This document shows, piece after piece, positions 5,379 to 14,026 of a stretch of 15,184 nt of DNA. Both the position numbers and the translations under genes were made by a program. Origin of the DNA: an uncultured Streptococcus sp. Its GTDB lineage: Bacteria > Bacillota > Bacilli > Lactobacillales > Streptococcaceae. The first letter of the stretch is position 1. The number at the start of each line of letters is the position of its first letter. The stretch covers positions 1 to 15,184 of the forward strand of contig CAJPSM010000026.1 in the NCBI GenBank assembly GCA_905373305.1, read 5' to 3'. The notes under the pieces were generated by a model that saw nothing but the letters and a program-made list of their open reading frames with translations, did not search any database and had not been told where the DNA came from.

Positions 5379-5588
5379 ATGAAAGTTGTTCAATTACTAC
5401 GAAAAGCTTGGCTAGAGACCACTGTATTATTCAGCTCGATGGCTTATCTAATTATTAGAATCATGACTGATGTAAATAAAATAAATCTACCTACATGGTT
5501 TGGATATTTTGACATACCTACGCTTTCATTATTCTTGATGACATTTATTTTACTTTATAGAAGTGAAGAAAATATCATTTCAGAATAA
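5379..5588 (+). CDS. Small two-helix membrane protein, putative immunity protein (copy 2)
   Basis: This 69-residue protein is a clear paralogue of the one at 4511-4717. About 39 of the first 62 residues are identical by my count, without gaps, including ADINK/TDVNK-type and FILLYRS segments. It has GGAG at 5369-5372 six bases before the ATG. No double-glycine peptide gene lies directly upstream of it, so it may be an orphan immunity gene kept for protection against a related bacteriocin. That role is inference. It is the last gene before the terminator at 5629. Confidence 0.65.
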   Translation: MKVVQLLRKAWLETTVLFSSMAYLIIRIMTDVNKINLPTWFGYFDIPTLSLFLMTFILLYRSEENIISE

Positions 5589-5628
5589 TTTATTTCTGGG
5601 CATTCATTTTTTAACGGTTACTTTAAGC

Positions 5629-5655
5629 AGGCAGAACTTTTGTTCTGCTTTTTTT
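5629..5655 (+). terminator. Rho-independent terminator after the bacteriocin-type cluster
   Basis: GCAGAAC (5631-5637) pairs perfectly with GTTCTGC (5642-5648) around a TTTT loop, followed by seven Ts (5649-5655). This is a strong intrinsic terminator. It isolates the small-gene cluster from comA, so comA needs its own promoter. Confidence 0.88.
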
Positions 5656-5687
5656 ACATTTAAATGATAGTTTATGCTTTTTAAAGT

Positions 5688-5754
5688 GCGTTTTAGGCGT
5701 AAAAATAGTTTATTCAGGAATATTTTCCTAGTTTTATCCTTATTTAGTTAAAAT
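5688..5754 (+). promoter_or_regulatory. Putative ComE-binding direct repeat and comAB promoter
   Basis: GCGTTTTAG (5688-5696), 12 bases, then TTTATTCAG (5709-5717) resembles the ComE box described as two imperfect 9-base repeats (aCAnTTcaG and aCAgTTgaG) separated by 12 bases. The TT at repeat positions 5-6 and the closing AG at positions 8-9 are kept in both halves. A -10-like TAAAAT at 5749-5754 follows the second repeat by 31 bases, the spacing I recall for the comCDE promoter. There is no usual -35, as expected for an activator-dependent promoter. The repeats are imperfect, so confidence is moderate. Confidence 0.6.
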
Positions 5755-5800
5755 AATCTTACAAAGTTTTTAAGAGATTATTAGAAAAAAGGAGATGGAT

Positions 5801-7954
5801 ATGAAATTTGGGAAAAGGCACTATCGTCCCCAGGTGGATCAGATGGATTGCGGCGTGGCTTCATTAGCCATGGTTTTTGGCTACTATGGTAGCTATTATT
5901 CTTTGGCTCACTTGCGAGAATTAGCCAAGACGACTATGGATGGGACGACCGCTTTGGGGCTTGTAAAGGTAGCAGAGGAGATTGGCTTTGAGACGCGGGC
6001 TATCAAGGCGGACATGGCGCTCTTTGATCTGCCTGATTTGACCTTCCCTTTTGTGGCCCATGTGCTCAAGGAAGGGAAATTGCTCCACTATTATGTGGTG
6101 ACAGGTCAGGATAAGAAGACAATCCATATCGCTGATCCAGATCCCAGTGTTAAGCTGACTAAGATTTCCCGTGAGCGATTTGCGAAAGAATGGACAGGGG
6201 TTAGTCTCTTTATGGCTCCGTCTCCAGACTATAAACCCCATAAGGAGAAAAAACAGGGGCTCCTATCCTTCTTGCCAATCTTACTCAAACAGCGTGGCTT
6301 GATTACTAATATCGTCTTAGCGACACTCTTGGTGACCTTGATTAACATCGTAGGTTCTTATTATCTGCAGTCTATCATTGATAGTTACGTGCCAGATCAG
6401 ATGCGTTCGACCTTGGGCATCATCTCTATTGGGCTGGTCATCGTCTATATCCTCCAGCAGATTTTATCTTATGCCCAGGAATACCTTTTACTTGTTTTGG
6501 GGCAACGGCTGTCCATCGATGTGATTTTGTCCTACATCAAGCATGTTTTCCACCTGCCGATGTCCTTTTTCGCGACACGCAGGACAGGGGAAATCGTTTC
6601 TCGTTTTACAGATGCTAATAGTATCATCGATGCGCTAGCTTCGACCATCTTGTCTATCTTTTTAGATGTGTCGACTATTTTGATTATCTCGCTCGTGCTA
6701 TTTTCACAGAACATGACGCTCTTTTTCATTAGTCTCCTTGCACTTCCCATCTATTCAGTGATTATCTTTGCCTTTATGAAGCCTTTTGAAAAGATGAATC
6801 GGGATACCATGGAAGCCAATGCGGTTCTGTCTTCTTCTATCATTGAGGACATCAACGGTATTGAGACCATTAAATCTTTGACTAGTGAAAGTTCACGCTA
6901 TCAAAAGATTGACAAGGAATTTGTAGCTTATCTGAAAAAATCCTTTACCTATAGTCGGGCAGAAAGCCAGCAAAAGGCACTGAAAAAAGTTGCCCAGCTC
7001 CTGCTTAATGTTGCCGTTCTCTGGATGGGAGCAGTGCTCGTCATGGATGGGAAAATGAGTTTGGGCCAGCTGATTACCTATAATACTTTGCTTGTTTACT
7101 TTACCAATCCTTTGGAAAATATCATCAACCTACAGACCAAACTTCAGACAGCGCAGGTTGCCAATAACCGTCTGAATGAGGTTTATCTGGTAGCTTCGGA
7201 GTTTGAGGAGAAGAAAACAGTCGAAGATTTGAGCATGATGAAGGGAGATATGACCTTTAAGCAAGTCCATTATAAATATGGCTATGGACGGGACGTCTTG
7301 TCGGACATCAATCTGACTATTCCCCAAGGTTCTAAGGTAGCTTTTGTGGGGATTTCAGGGTCAGGTAAGACGACCTTGGCCAAGATGATGGTTAATTTCT
7401 ACGACCCTAGTCAGGGAGAGATTAGTCTGGGTGGTGTCAATCTTAATCAGATTGATAAAAAAGCCTTACGTCAGTATATCAACTATCTACCTCAACAGCC
7501 CTATGTCTTTAACGGAACGATTTTGGAGAATCTTCTCCTTGGAGCCAAGGAGGGGACGACTCAGGAAGACATCTTACGGGCGGTTGAGTTGGCCGAGATT
7601 CGGGAGGATATTGAGCGCATGCCCCTGAATTACCAAACAGAATTAACTTCGGATGGGGCTGGAATTTCTGGTGGGCAACGGCAGCGAATCGCTCTGGCGC
7701 GTGCTCTCTTGACAGATGCCCCTGTCTTGATATTGGACGAGGCGACCAGCAGTCTGGATATCTTGACGGAGAAGCGGATTGTGGATAATCTTATGGCTTT
7801 AGACAAGACCTTGATTTTTATCGCCCACCGCTTGACTATTGCTGAGAGGACAGAGAAGGTTTTTGTCCTGGATCAGGGCAAGATTGTCGAAGAAGGAAAT
7901 CATGCTAATTTGCTCGCTCGAGGTGGATTTTACGCCCATTTGGTCAATAGCTAG
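5801..7954 (+). CDS. comA: ComA: peptidase-containing ABC transporter for competence pheromone and double-glycine peptides
   Basis: ComA cleaves the double-glycine leader of the ComC pheromone precursor and exports the product through the cytoplasmic membrane with ComB. The 717-residue protein has an N-terminal C39 peptidase domain (about 1-150) with catalytic C17 in QMDCG, H96 in LLHYY and D112 in IADPD. A six-helix membrane domain follows (about 160-450), then an ATPase domain with Walker A GISGSGKTT (517-525), signature ISGGQ (622-626), Walker B LILDEA (D646, E647) and H-loop H676. All key residues are present, so it should be active. The ATG at 5801 is preferred because GGAG at 5791-5794 abuts an in-frame ATG at 5795. 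Known alternative substrates of pneumococcal ComAB include Blp bacteriocins, which fits the leader peptides upstream. Confidence 0.96.
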   Translation: MKFGKRHYRPQVDQMDCGVASLAMVFGYYGSYYSLAHLRELAKTTMDGTTALGLVKVAEEIGFETRAIKADMALFDLPDLTFPFVAHVLKEGKLLHYYVVTGQDKKTIHIADPDPSVKLTKISRERFAKEWTGVSLFMAPSPDYKPHKEKKQGLLSFLPILLKQRGLITNIVLATLLVTLINIVGSYYLQSIIDSYVPDQMRSTLGIISIGLVIVYILQQILSYAQEYLLLVLGQRLSIDVILSYIKHVFHLPMSFFATRRTGEIVSRFTDANSIIDALASTILSIFLDVSTILIISLVLFSQNMTLFFISLLALPIYSVIIFAFMKPFEKMNRDTMEANAVLSSSIIEDINGIETIKSLTSESSRYQKIDKEFVAYLKKSFTYSRAESQQKALKKVAQLLLNVAVLWMGAVLVMDGKMSLGQLITYNTLLVYFTNPLENIINLQTKLQTAQVANNRLNEVYLVASEFEEKKTVEDLSMMKGDMTFKQVHYKYGYGRDVLSDINLTIPQGSKVAFVGISGSGKTTLAKMMVNFYDPSQGEISLGGVNLNQIDKKALRQYINYLPQQPYVFNGTILENLLLGAKEGTTQEDILRAVELAEIREDIERMPLNYQTELTSDGAGISGGQRQRIALARALLTDAPVLILDEATSSLDILTEKRIVDNLMALDKTLIFIAHRLTIAERTEKVFVLDQGKIVEEGNHANLLARGGFYAHLVNS

Positions 7955-7966
7955 AAAGAGGAGAAG

Positions 7967-9316
7967 ATGAAACCAGAATTTTTAGAAAGTGCGGAGTTTT
8001 ATAATCGTCGTTACCATAATTTTTCCAGTCGGGTGATTTTACCCATGACGCTTTTGCTCGTGTTTCTATTTGGATTTGCAGTCTTTGCAGAGAAGGAGAT
8101 TAGTTTGTCTACCAGAGCTACTGTCGAACCTAGTCGGATCATTGCCAACATCCAGTCGACTAGTAATCAACGCATTGTGGCCAACTATCTGGAAGAAAAC
8201 AAGTTGGTCAAGCAAGGGGACCTACTCGTTCAGTACCAGCAAGGGGCGGAAGCTGTTCAGGTTGAAGCATACGCCAATCAGTTGGAGATGTTAAAGGATC
8301 AAAAAAAGCAGTTGGGTTATTTGCAATCCAGTTTGAAAGAGGGGACTGATCAATTTCCAGAGGCGGATAAGTTTGGTTATCAGGAGATGTTTCGAGACTA
8401 TCTCAGCCAAGCTAGTAGTCTTAGGAGTAATGTTTCTCAGCAAAATGCCAGCATCTCCTCTCAAAACGCGGCAGCAAGTCAGAGTCAGGCCGAGATTGGC
8501 AATCTTATCAGCCAAACGCAGGATAAAATTCGAGATTACAAAACAGCTAAGTCGGCGATTGAAACAGGAGCTCAACTGGATAGTCAAAATGCGGCCTACT
8601 CTTTTTACCAGACCTATAAAAACCAAGGTGGAGAAAATCTGCAAACCAAATCGCAAGTTATTGCACAGGTGGATGCACAAATTGCTCAGCTAGAGTCTAG
8701 TTTAGCTACTTATCGTGTGCAGTATGCGGGTTCTGGAGCTCAACAAGCCTACGCAACGGGACTGGATAGTCAACTTGAATCCCTCAAGTCTCAGCAGCTA
8801 GTCAAAGTCGGCCAGGAATTAACCCTTTTGGATCAGAAAATTTTAGAAGCAGAGTCGGGTAAGAAAGTCCAAGGAGGTCTCCTAGAGAAGGGGAAGATTA
8901 CAGCAAGAGAGGATGGGGTGCTTCACCTTAATCCTGAGACCAGTGACTCTACCATGGTCGCAGAAGGAACCCTGCTGGCTCAACTCTATCCATCCTTGGA
9001 AAAGGAAGGAAAAACCAAACTCACAGCTTATCTTAGTTCAAAAGATGTTGCAAGGCTAAAAGTAGGTGATTCTGTTCGCTTTACTACAAGCAAGGATGCC
9101 AACAAAGAACTTGTTCTTGTTTCTGCGATTACGAATATTGATGCGACAGCTACTAAGACTGAAAAGGGAAATTTCTTTAAAATAGAGGCGGAGACCAGTC
9201 TGACTCCTGAACAGGCGGAAAAACTTCGCTATGGTTCAGAAGGACGTTTGACGCTAATCACAGGGAAGAAAAGCTATCTGCGCTACTACTTAGATCAATT
9301 TTTAAACAGAGAATAA
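7967..9316 (+). CDS. comB: ComB: accessory protein of the ComAB exporter
   Basis: ComB is the membrane-fusion-like partner needed with ComA for export of the competence pheromone. The 449-residue product has a short cytoplasmic N-terminus, one membrane segment (about 23-41), a long extracellular region with Gln/Ser/Ala-rich coiled-coil sequence (about 95-300), and a beta-rich C-terminal part typical of the HlyD/bacteriocin secretion accessory family. GAGGAG just upstream is its ribosome binding site. Only 12 bases separate it from comA, so the two are one operon. It is complete, and a strong terminator follows. Confidence 0.95.
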   Translation: MKPEFLESAEFYNRRYHNFSSRVILPMTLLLVFLFGFAVFAEKEISLSTRATVEPSRIIANIQSTSNQRIVANYLEENKLVKQGDLLVQYQQGAEAVQVEAYANQLEMLKDQKKQLGYLQSSLKEGTDQFPEADKFGYQEMFRDYLSQASSLRSNVSQQNASISSQNAAASQSQAEIGNLISQTQDKIRDYKTAKSAIETGAQLDSQNAAYSFYQTYKNQGGENLQTKSQVIAQVDAQIAQLESSLATYRVQYAGSGAQQAYATGLDSQLESLKSQQLVKVGQELTLLDQKILEAESGKKVQGGLLEKGKITAREDGVLHLNPETSDSTMVAEGTLLAQLYPSLEKEGKTKLTAYLSSKDVARLKVGDSVRFTTSKDANKELVLVSAITNIDATATKTEKGNFFKIEAETSLTPEQAEKLRYGSEGRLTLITGKKSYLRYYLDQFLNRE

Positions 9317-9346
9317 TGTTTGTTTTTAATGCAATATTATACTTTT

Positions 9347-9379
9347 AAAACTGTAAAATGTTTTGATTTTACAGTTTTT
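9347..9379 (+). terminator. Rho-independent terminator after comB
   Basis: AAAACTGTAAAAT (9347-9359) pairs with ATTTTACAGTTTT (9366-9378), a perfect 13-base stem around a 6-base loop, ending in a T-run. The A-run on the other side means it could also work on the minus strand, but no minus-strand gene ends here. Confidence 0.85.
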
Positions 9380-9407
9380 CTTAATGTTAAAAATAGGTGT
9401 CTTCATC

Positions 9408-9451
9408 TTCGTTCGCAAATTCTTGCTATTTTTCTTGTTTTGTAGTAGAAT
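9408..9451 (+). promoter_or_regulatory. purC promoter with possible PurR box
   Basis: TTGCTA (9423-9428) and TAGAAT (9446-9451) are separated by 17 bases and form a plausible sigma-A promoter 32 bases before purC. Just upstream, GTTCG with an A/T flank (9408-9420) resembles the reverse complement of the Gram-positive PurBox (CCGAAC core with A/T flanks). A second core-like GCGAAC sits at 9472-9477 by the ribosome binding site, but the distance is not the usual one. PurR control of purC is well known in related bacteria; the box here is imperfect. Confidence 0.5.
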
Positions 9452-9483
9452 GAAGTAAAGAAATACGAAAGGCGAACTTTAAC

Positions 9484-10191
9484 ATGTCAAAACAATTGAT
9501 CTATTCGGGAAAAGCCAAGGATATCTATACAACTGAGGATGAAAATCTCATTATTTCAACTTACAAGGACCAGGCAACTGCCTTCAATGGTGTCAAGAAG
9601 GAGCAGATTGCGGGCAAGGGAGTGTTAAATAATCAGATTTCATCTTTTATTTTTGAGAAATTAAATGCGGCTGGTGTAGCGACTCACTTTGTGGAGAAAA
9701 TTTCGGACACGGAACAGCTCAATAAAAAGGTTGAGATTATTCCTCTAGAAGTTGTGCTTCGCAACTACACGGCTGGTTCATTTTCAAAACGTTTTGGTGT
9801 GGATGAGGGCATCGCCTTGGAGACTCCGATTGTTGAATTTTACTACAAAAATGATGATTTGGATGATCCCTTTATCAATGACGAGCATGTGAAATTCCTT
9901 AAAATTGCGGATGACCAGCAGATTGCTTACTTGAAGGAAGAAACGCGTCGTATCAATGAGCTTTTGAAAGCCTGGTTTGCTGAGATTGGGCTTAAGTTGA
10001 TTGACTTTAAGCTAGAGTTCGGTTTTGATAAGGATGGCAAGATTATCTTGGCAGATGAATTTTCACCAGATAACTGCCGTTTGTGGGATGCGGATGGCAA
10101 CCACATGGATAAGGATGTTTTCCGTAGAGGACTAGGTGAATTAACAGATGTTTATGAGATTGTCTGGGAAAAGTTGCAAGGTTTAAAATAA
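9484..10191 (+). CDS. purC: Phosphoribosylaminoimidazole-succinocarboxamide synthase (SAICAR synthetase)
   Basis: PurC condenses CAIR with aspartate using ATP, a middle step of purine synthesis. The 235-residue product shows the family's YSGKAKDIY start, the conserved VVLRNYTAGSFSKRFG segment and DEFSPDNCRLWD (about 196-207). Length is normal for a bacterial enzyme. It is first in the purine operon in this window. The ATG has AAAGG at 9468-9472 upstream, a little further away than usual (11 bases). Confidence 0.96.
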   Translation: MSKQLIYSGKAKDIYTTEDENLIISTYKDQATAFNGVKKEQIAGKGVLNNQISSFIFEKLNAAGVATHFVEKISDTEQLNKKVEIIPLEVVLRNYTAGSFSKRFGVDEGIALETPIVEFYYKNDDLDDPFINDEHVKFLKIADDQQIAYLKEETRRINELLKAWFAEIGLKLIDFKLEFGFDKDGKIILADEFSPDNCRLWDADGNHMDKDVFRRGLGELTDVYEIVWEKLQGLK

Positions 10192-10233
10192 CACCTTCAA
10201 GGTTATTTGGGAACATTGCAAGAACTGAAATAA
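10192..10233 (+). repeat. Remnant resembling the 3' end of purC
   Basis: The bases after the purC stop read in frame as HLQGYLGTLQELK followed by TAA. They resemble the preceding purC end (IVWEKLQGLK, then TAA). At nucleotide level TTGCAAG and AAATAA recur at matching positions, with one gap. It looks like a diverged partial duplication or the leftover of an alternative purC 3' end after recombination. The match is short. Confidence 0.3.
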
Positions 10234-10247
10234 AGGAATAAGAATTG

Positions 10248-13200
10248 ATGGATAAACGTATTTTTGTTGAAAAAAAGGCTGATTTTCAGGTCAAATCAGA
10301 GAGTTTGGTAAGAGAACTCCAGCACAACTTGGGATTGTCAACTTTGAAAAGTATTCGCATTGTGCAAGTTTATGATGTCTTTGATTTGGCAGAGGACTTG
10401 TTTGCACCTGCAGAGAAACACATCTTCTCTGAGCAGGTGACCGACCATGTCTTGGATGAAGCGGCTGTGCAGGCGGATCTTGCCAATTATGCATTCTTTG
10501 CCATTGAAAGCTTGCCAGGGCAGTTTGACCAGCGTGCAGCTTCTTCACAGGAAGCCTTGCTTTTACTGGGAAGTTCGAGTGACGTGACGGTCAACACAGC
10601 TCAACTTTACTTGGTTAATAAAGATATTGATGCGACTGAGTTAGAAGCGGTCAAGAACTACTTGCTTAATCCAGTTGATTCTCGTTTCAAGGACATCACG
10701 ACAGGGATTGCCAAGCAGGAATTTTCAGAGTCAGACAAGACTATTCCTAAATTGACTTTCTTTGAAAGTTATAAGGCAGAAGACTTTGCCCGCTACAAGG
10801 CCGAGCAAGGGATGGCCATGGAAGTGGATGATTTGCTCTTTATCCAAGACTACTTCAAGTCAATCGGGCGCGTGCCGACTGAGACGGAGCTCAAGGTTTT
10901 GGACACTTACTGGTCTGACCACTGCCGTCACACGACTTTTGAGACGGAGTTGAAACAGATTGATTTCTCAGCTTCTAAATTCCAAAAGCAATTGCAGGCG
11001 ACTTATGACAAGTATATTGCCATGCGTGATGAGCTAGATCGGTCTGAGAAACCACAAACCTTGATGGATATGGCGACTATTTTTGGTCGTTATGAGCGTG
11101 CTAATGGTCGTTTGGACGATATGGAAGTGTCTGACGAAATCAATGCCTGCTCAGTTGAAATTGAAGTGGATGTTGATGGTGTCAAGGAACCATGGCTCCT
11201 CATGTTCAAAAATGAAACCCACAACCATCCAACTGAGATCGAGCCGTTCGGTGGCGCGGCTACTTGTATCGGTGGAGCTATTCGTGACCCATTGTCAGGT
11301 CGCTCCTATGTTTACCAAGCTATGCGTATCTCAGGTGCTGGTGACATTACAGCGCCGATTTCAGAAACGCGTGCTGGTAAATTGCCACAACAAGTCATTT
11401 CGAAGGCAGCGGCTCATGGTTATTCTTCGTATGGTAACCAAATTGGTTTGGCGACGACTTACGTTCGTGAGTATTTCCACCCAGGATTTGTAGCTAAACG
11501 CATGGAGTTAGGCGCTGTTGTTGGTGCGGCTCCAAAGGGCAATGTAGTTCGTGAAAAACCGGAAGCCGGTGATGTGATTATCTTGCTAGGTGGGAAGACT
11601 GGACGTGATGGTGTCGGTGGTGCGACAGGATCTTCTAAGGTTCAAACAGTTGAGTCTGTAGAGACTGCCGGTGCTGAGGTTCAAAAAGGGAATGCCATCG
11701 AAGAGCGCAAGATCCAACGCCTTTTCCGTAATGGCGATGTCACTCGTCTCATCAAGAAGTCCAATGACTTTGGAGCAGGTGGTGTCTGTGTGGCTATCGG
11801 TGAATTGGCAGATGGTCTTGAAATTGACCTTAACAAGGTTCCTCTGAAATACCAAGGCTTGAATGGTACAGAAATTGCCATCTCTGAATCACAAGAACGG
11901 ATGGCAGTTGTGGTGCGTCCTCAAGACGTAGATGCCTTTGTTGCAGAATGTAATAAAGAAAATATTGACGCTGTTGTGGTGGCGGCAGTAACTGAAAAAC
12001 CAAATCTTGTCATGCACTGGAATGGTGAAACCATCGTCGACTTGGAACGTCGTTTCCTTGATACAAACGGTGTGCGCGTAGTCGTTGATGCAAAGGTGGT
12101 GGACAAGGATGTCGAACTTCCAGAAGAACGTCAAACATCTGCTGACACACTTGAAGCTGATACCCTTGCGGTTCTATCTGACCTCAACCATGCGAGTCAA
12201 AAAGGATTGCAAACCATCTTTGACTGCTCGGTAGGTCGTTCGACTGTCAATCACCCGCTTGGTGGTCGCTATCAACTCACACCAACTGAAGCTTCTGTTC
12301 AGAAATTGCCAGTTCAACACGGTGTGACTTATACTGCGTCTGTCATGGCCCAAGGCTTTAACCCTTATCTAGCGGAATGGTCTCCATATCACGGGGCTGC
12401 CTATGCAGTTATTGAAGCGACAGCTCGTTTGGTGGCTGCTGGTGCCAACTGGTCCAAGGCTCGTTTCTCTTATCAAGAATACTTCGAGCGGATGGACAAG
12501 CAAGCAGAGCGTTTTGGTCAACCGGTAGCTGCTCTTCTAGGCTCTATCGAAGCACAAATCCAACTTGGTTTGCCATCTATCGGTGGCAAGGACTCTATGT
12601 CTGGTACTTTTGAAGAATTGACTGTGCCACCAACCTTGGTTGCCTTTGGGGTGACAACGGCAGATAGTCGTCAAGTTCTCTCTCCAGAATTTAAAACTTC
12701 GGGTGAAAATATCTACTACATCCCAGGTCAAGCCTTGGCACAAGAGATTGACTTTGATCTTATCAAGTCTAACTTTGCCAAGTTTGAAGGCATTCAAAAG
12801 GCTCACAAAGTAATATCTGCATCAGCTGTTAAATATGGTGGTGTCCTTGAAAGCTTGGCTCTTGCTACCTTTGGGAATCATATCGGTGCAGAGGTAACCT
12901 TGCCTGAACTTGAAAGTTCTTTGACAGCTCAGCTAGGCGGATTTATCTTCACCTCGGCTGAAGAAATCGCTGGAGTGGAGAAAATCGGTCAAACAAGCAC
13001 AGACTTTACACTCGTTGTCAACGGTGTGAAGCTAGATGGACACAAACTTGACAGTGCCTTCCAAGGAAAATTAGAAGAAGTTTACCCAACAGAATTTGCC
13101 CAAGCTAAAGAATTGGCTGAAGTGCCAGCTGTCGCTTCTAAGGCAGTCATCAAAGCCAAAGAAACTATTGAAAAACCTGTCGTTTACATCCCAGTATTCC

Positions 13201-13973
13201 CAGGAACCAACTCAGAATATGACTCAGCTAAGGCCTTTGAAAAAGAAGGTGCAGAGGTCAACTTGGTGCCATTCGTGACGCTCAATGAAGAAGCCATTGT
13301 CAAGTCAGTCGAAACCATGGTTGACAATATTGGCAAGGCTAACATCCTTTTCTTTGCGGGTGGATTCTCAGCTGCGGACGAGCCAGATGGTTCAGCTAAG
13401 TTTATTGTCAATATCTTGCTCAATGAAAAAGTGCGTGCAGCCATTGATGGCTTTATCGCTCGTGGTGGCTTGGTTATCGGTATCTGTAATGGATTCCAGG
13501 CCTTGGTCAAATCAGGTCTTCTTCCATATGGAAACTTTGAAGATGCTAACAGTACCAGCCCAACCCTCTTCTACAATGATGCCAACCAGCACGTGGCCAA
13601 GATGGTGGAAACTCGGATTGCCAATACCAACTCACCATGGTTGGCTGGGGTACAAGTGGGCGATATCCATGCCATTCCAGTATCGCACGGTGAAGGGAAA
13701 TTTGTCGTGACGGCTGAGGAATTTGCAGAGCTCCGTGACAATGGTCAAATCTTTAGCCAATACGTTGACTTTGACGGCAAACCAAGTATGGATTCTAAGT
13801 ACAATCCGAATGGTTCGGTAAATGCCATCGAAGGAATTACCAGCAAGAATGGTCAAATCATCGGTAAAATGGGACACTCAGAACGTTATGAAGACGGTCT
13901 CTTCCAAAACATCCCAGGAAATAAAGACCAGCACCTGTTTGCGTCGGCTGTTAAATACTTTACTGGGAAATAA
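10248..13973 (+). CDS. purL: Phosphoribosylformylglycinamidine synthase, single-chain form
   Basis: This enzyme converts FGAR, glutamine and ATP to FGAM. The 1241-residue chain joins all parts in one protein: an N-terminal PurS-like region, a linker, two AIRS-type catalytic halves and a C-terminal glutamine amidotransferase. Visible motifs are DTYWSDHCRHTTFET, ETHNHPTEIEPFGGAAT and GGKDSMSGTF in the synthase part. In the amidotransferase part I see the nucleophile C1080 in GICNGFQ and the H1210/E1212 pair in GHSERYEDG. The ATG at 10248 is preferred over the in-frame TTG at 10245, with AAAGGA at 10232-10237 as ribosome binding site. It is complete, with no frameshift. It follows purC in the same operon. 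Confidence 0.96.
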   Translation: MDKRIFVEKKADFQVKSESLVRELQHNLGLSTLKSIRIVQVYDVFDLAEDLFAPAEKHIFSEQVTDHVLDEAAVQADLANYAFFAIESLPGQFDQRAASSQEALLLLGSSSDVTVNTAQLYLVNKDIDATELEAVKNYLLNPVDSRFKDITTGIAKQEFSESDKTIPKLTFFESYKAEDFARYKAEQGMAMEVDDLLFIQDYFKSIGRVPTETELKVLDTYWSDHCRHTTFETELKQIDFSASKFQKQLQATYDKYIAMRDELDRSEKPQTLMDMATIFGRYERANGRLDDMEVSDEINACSVEIEVDVDGVKEPWLLMFKNETHNHPTEIEPFGGAATCIGGAIRDPLSGRSYVYQAMRISGAGDITAPISETRAGKLPQQVISKAAAHGYSSYGNQIGLATTYVREYFHPGFVAKRMELGAVVGAAPKGNVVREKPEAGDVIILLGGKTGRDGVGGATGSSKVQTVESVETAGAEVQKGNAIEERKIQRLFRNGDVTRLIKKSNDFGAGGVCVAIGELADGLEIDLNKVPLKYQGLNGTEIAISESQERMAVVVRPQDVDAFVAECNKENIDAVVVAAVTEKPNLVMHWNGETIVDLERRFLDTNGVRVVVDAKVVDKDVELPEERQTSADTLEADTLAVLSDLNHASQKGLQTIFDCSVGRSTVNHPLGGRYQLTPTEASVQKLPVQHGVTYTASVMAQGFNPYLAEWSPYHGAAYAVIEATARLVAAGANWSKARFSYQEYFERMDKQAERFGQPVAALLGSIEAQIQLGLPSIGGKDSMSGTFEELTVPPTLVAFGVTTADSRQVLSPEFKTSGENIYYIPGQALAQEIDFDLIKSNFAKFEGIQKAHKVISASAVKYGGVLESLALATFGNHIGAEVTLPELESSLTAQLGGFIFTSAEEIAGVEKIGQTSTDFTLVVNGVKLDGHKLDSAFQGKLEEVYPTEFAQAKELAEVPAVASKAVIKAKETIEKPVVYIPVFPGTNSEYDSAKAFEKEGAEVNLVPFVTLNEEAIVKSVETMVDNIGKANILFFAGGFSAADEPDGSAKFIVNILLNEKVRAAIDGFIARGGLVIGICNGFQALVKSGLLPYGNFEDANSTSPTLFYNDANQHVAKMVETRIANTNSPWLAGVQVGDIHAIPVSHGEGKFVVTAEEFAELRDNGQIFSQYVDFDGKPSMDSKYNPNGSVNAIEGITSKNGQIIGKMGHSERYEDGLFQNIPGNKDQHLFASAVKYFTGK

Positions 13974-14026
13974 GACTATAGATGACTAAGACGATTGGTG
14001 TGTTTTGAGAAGAAAAATGAAAGTTT

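Noticed and set aside
3926..5588. Mobile element carrying the small-gene island
   Set aside because: No transposase, integrase or clear terminal repeats are visible at either end.
9465..9472. TACGAAAG before purC as a competence element
   Set aside because: It matches the SigX element at only 6 of 8 positions and lies inside the RBS region, downstream of a normal promoter.
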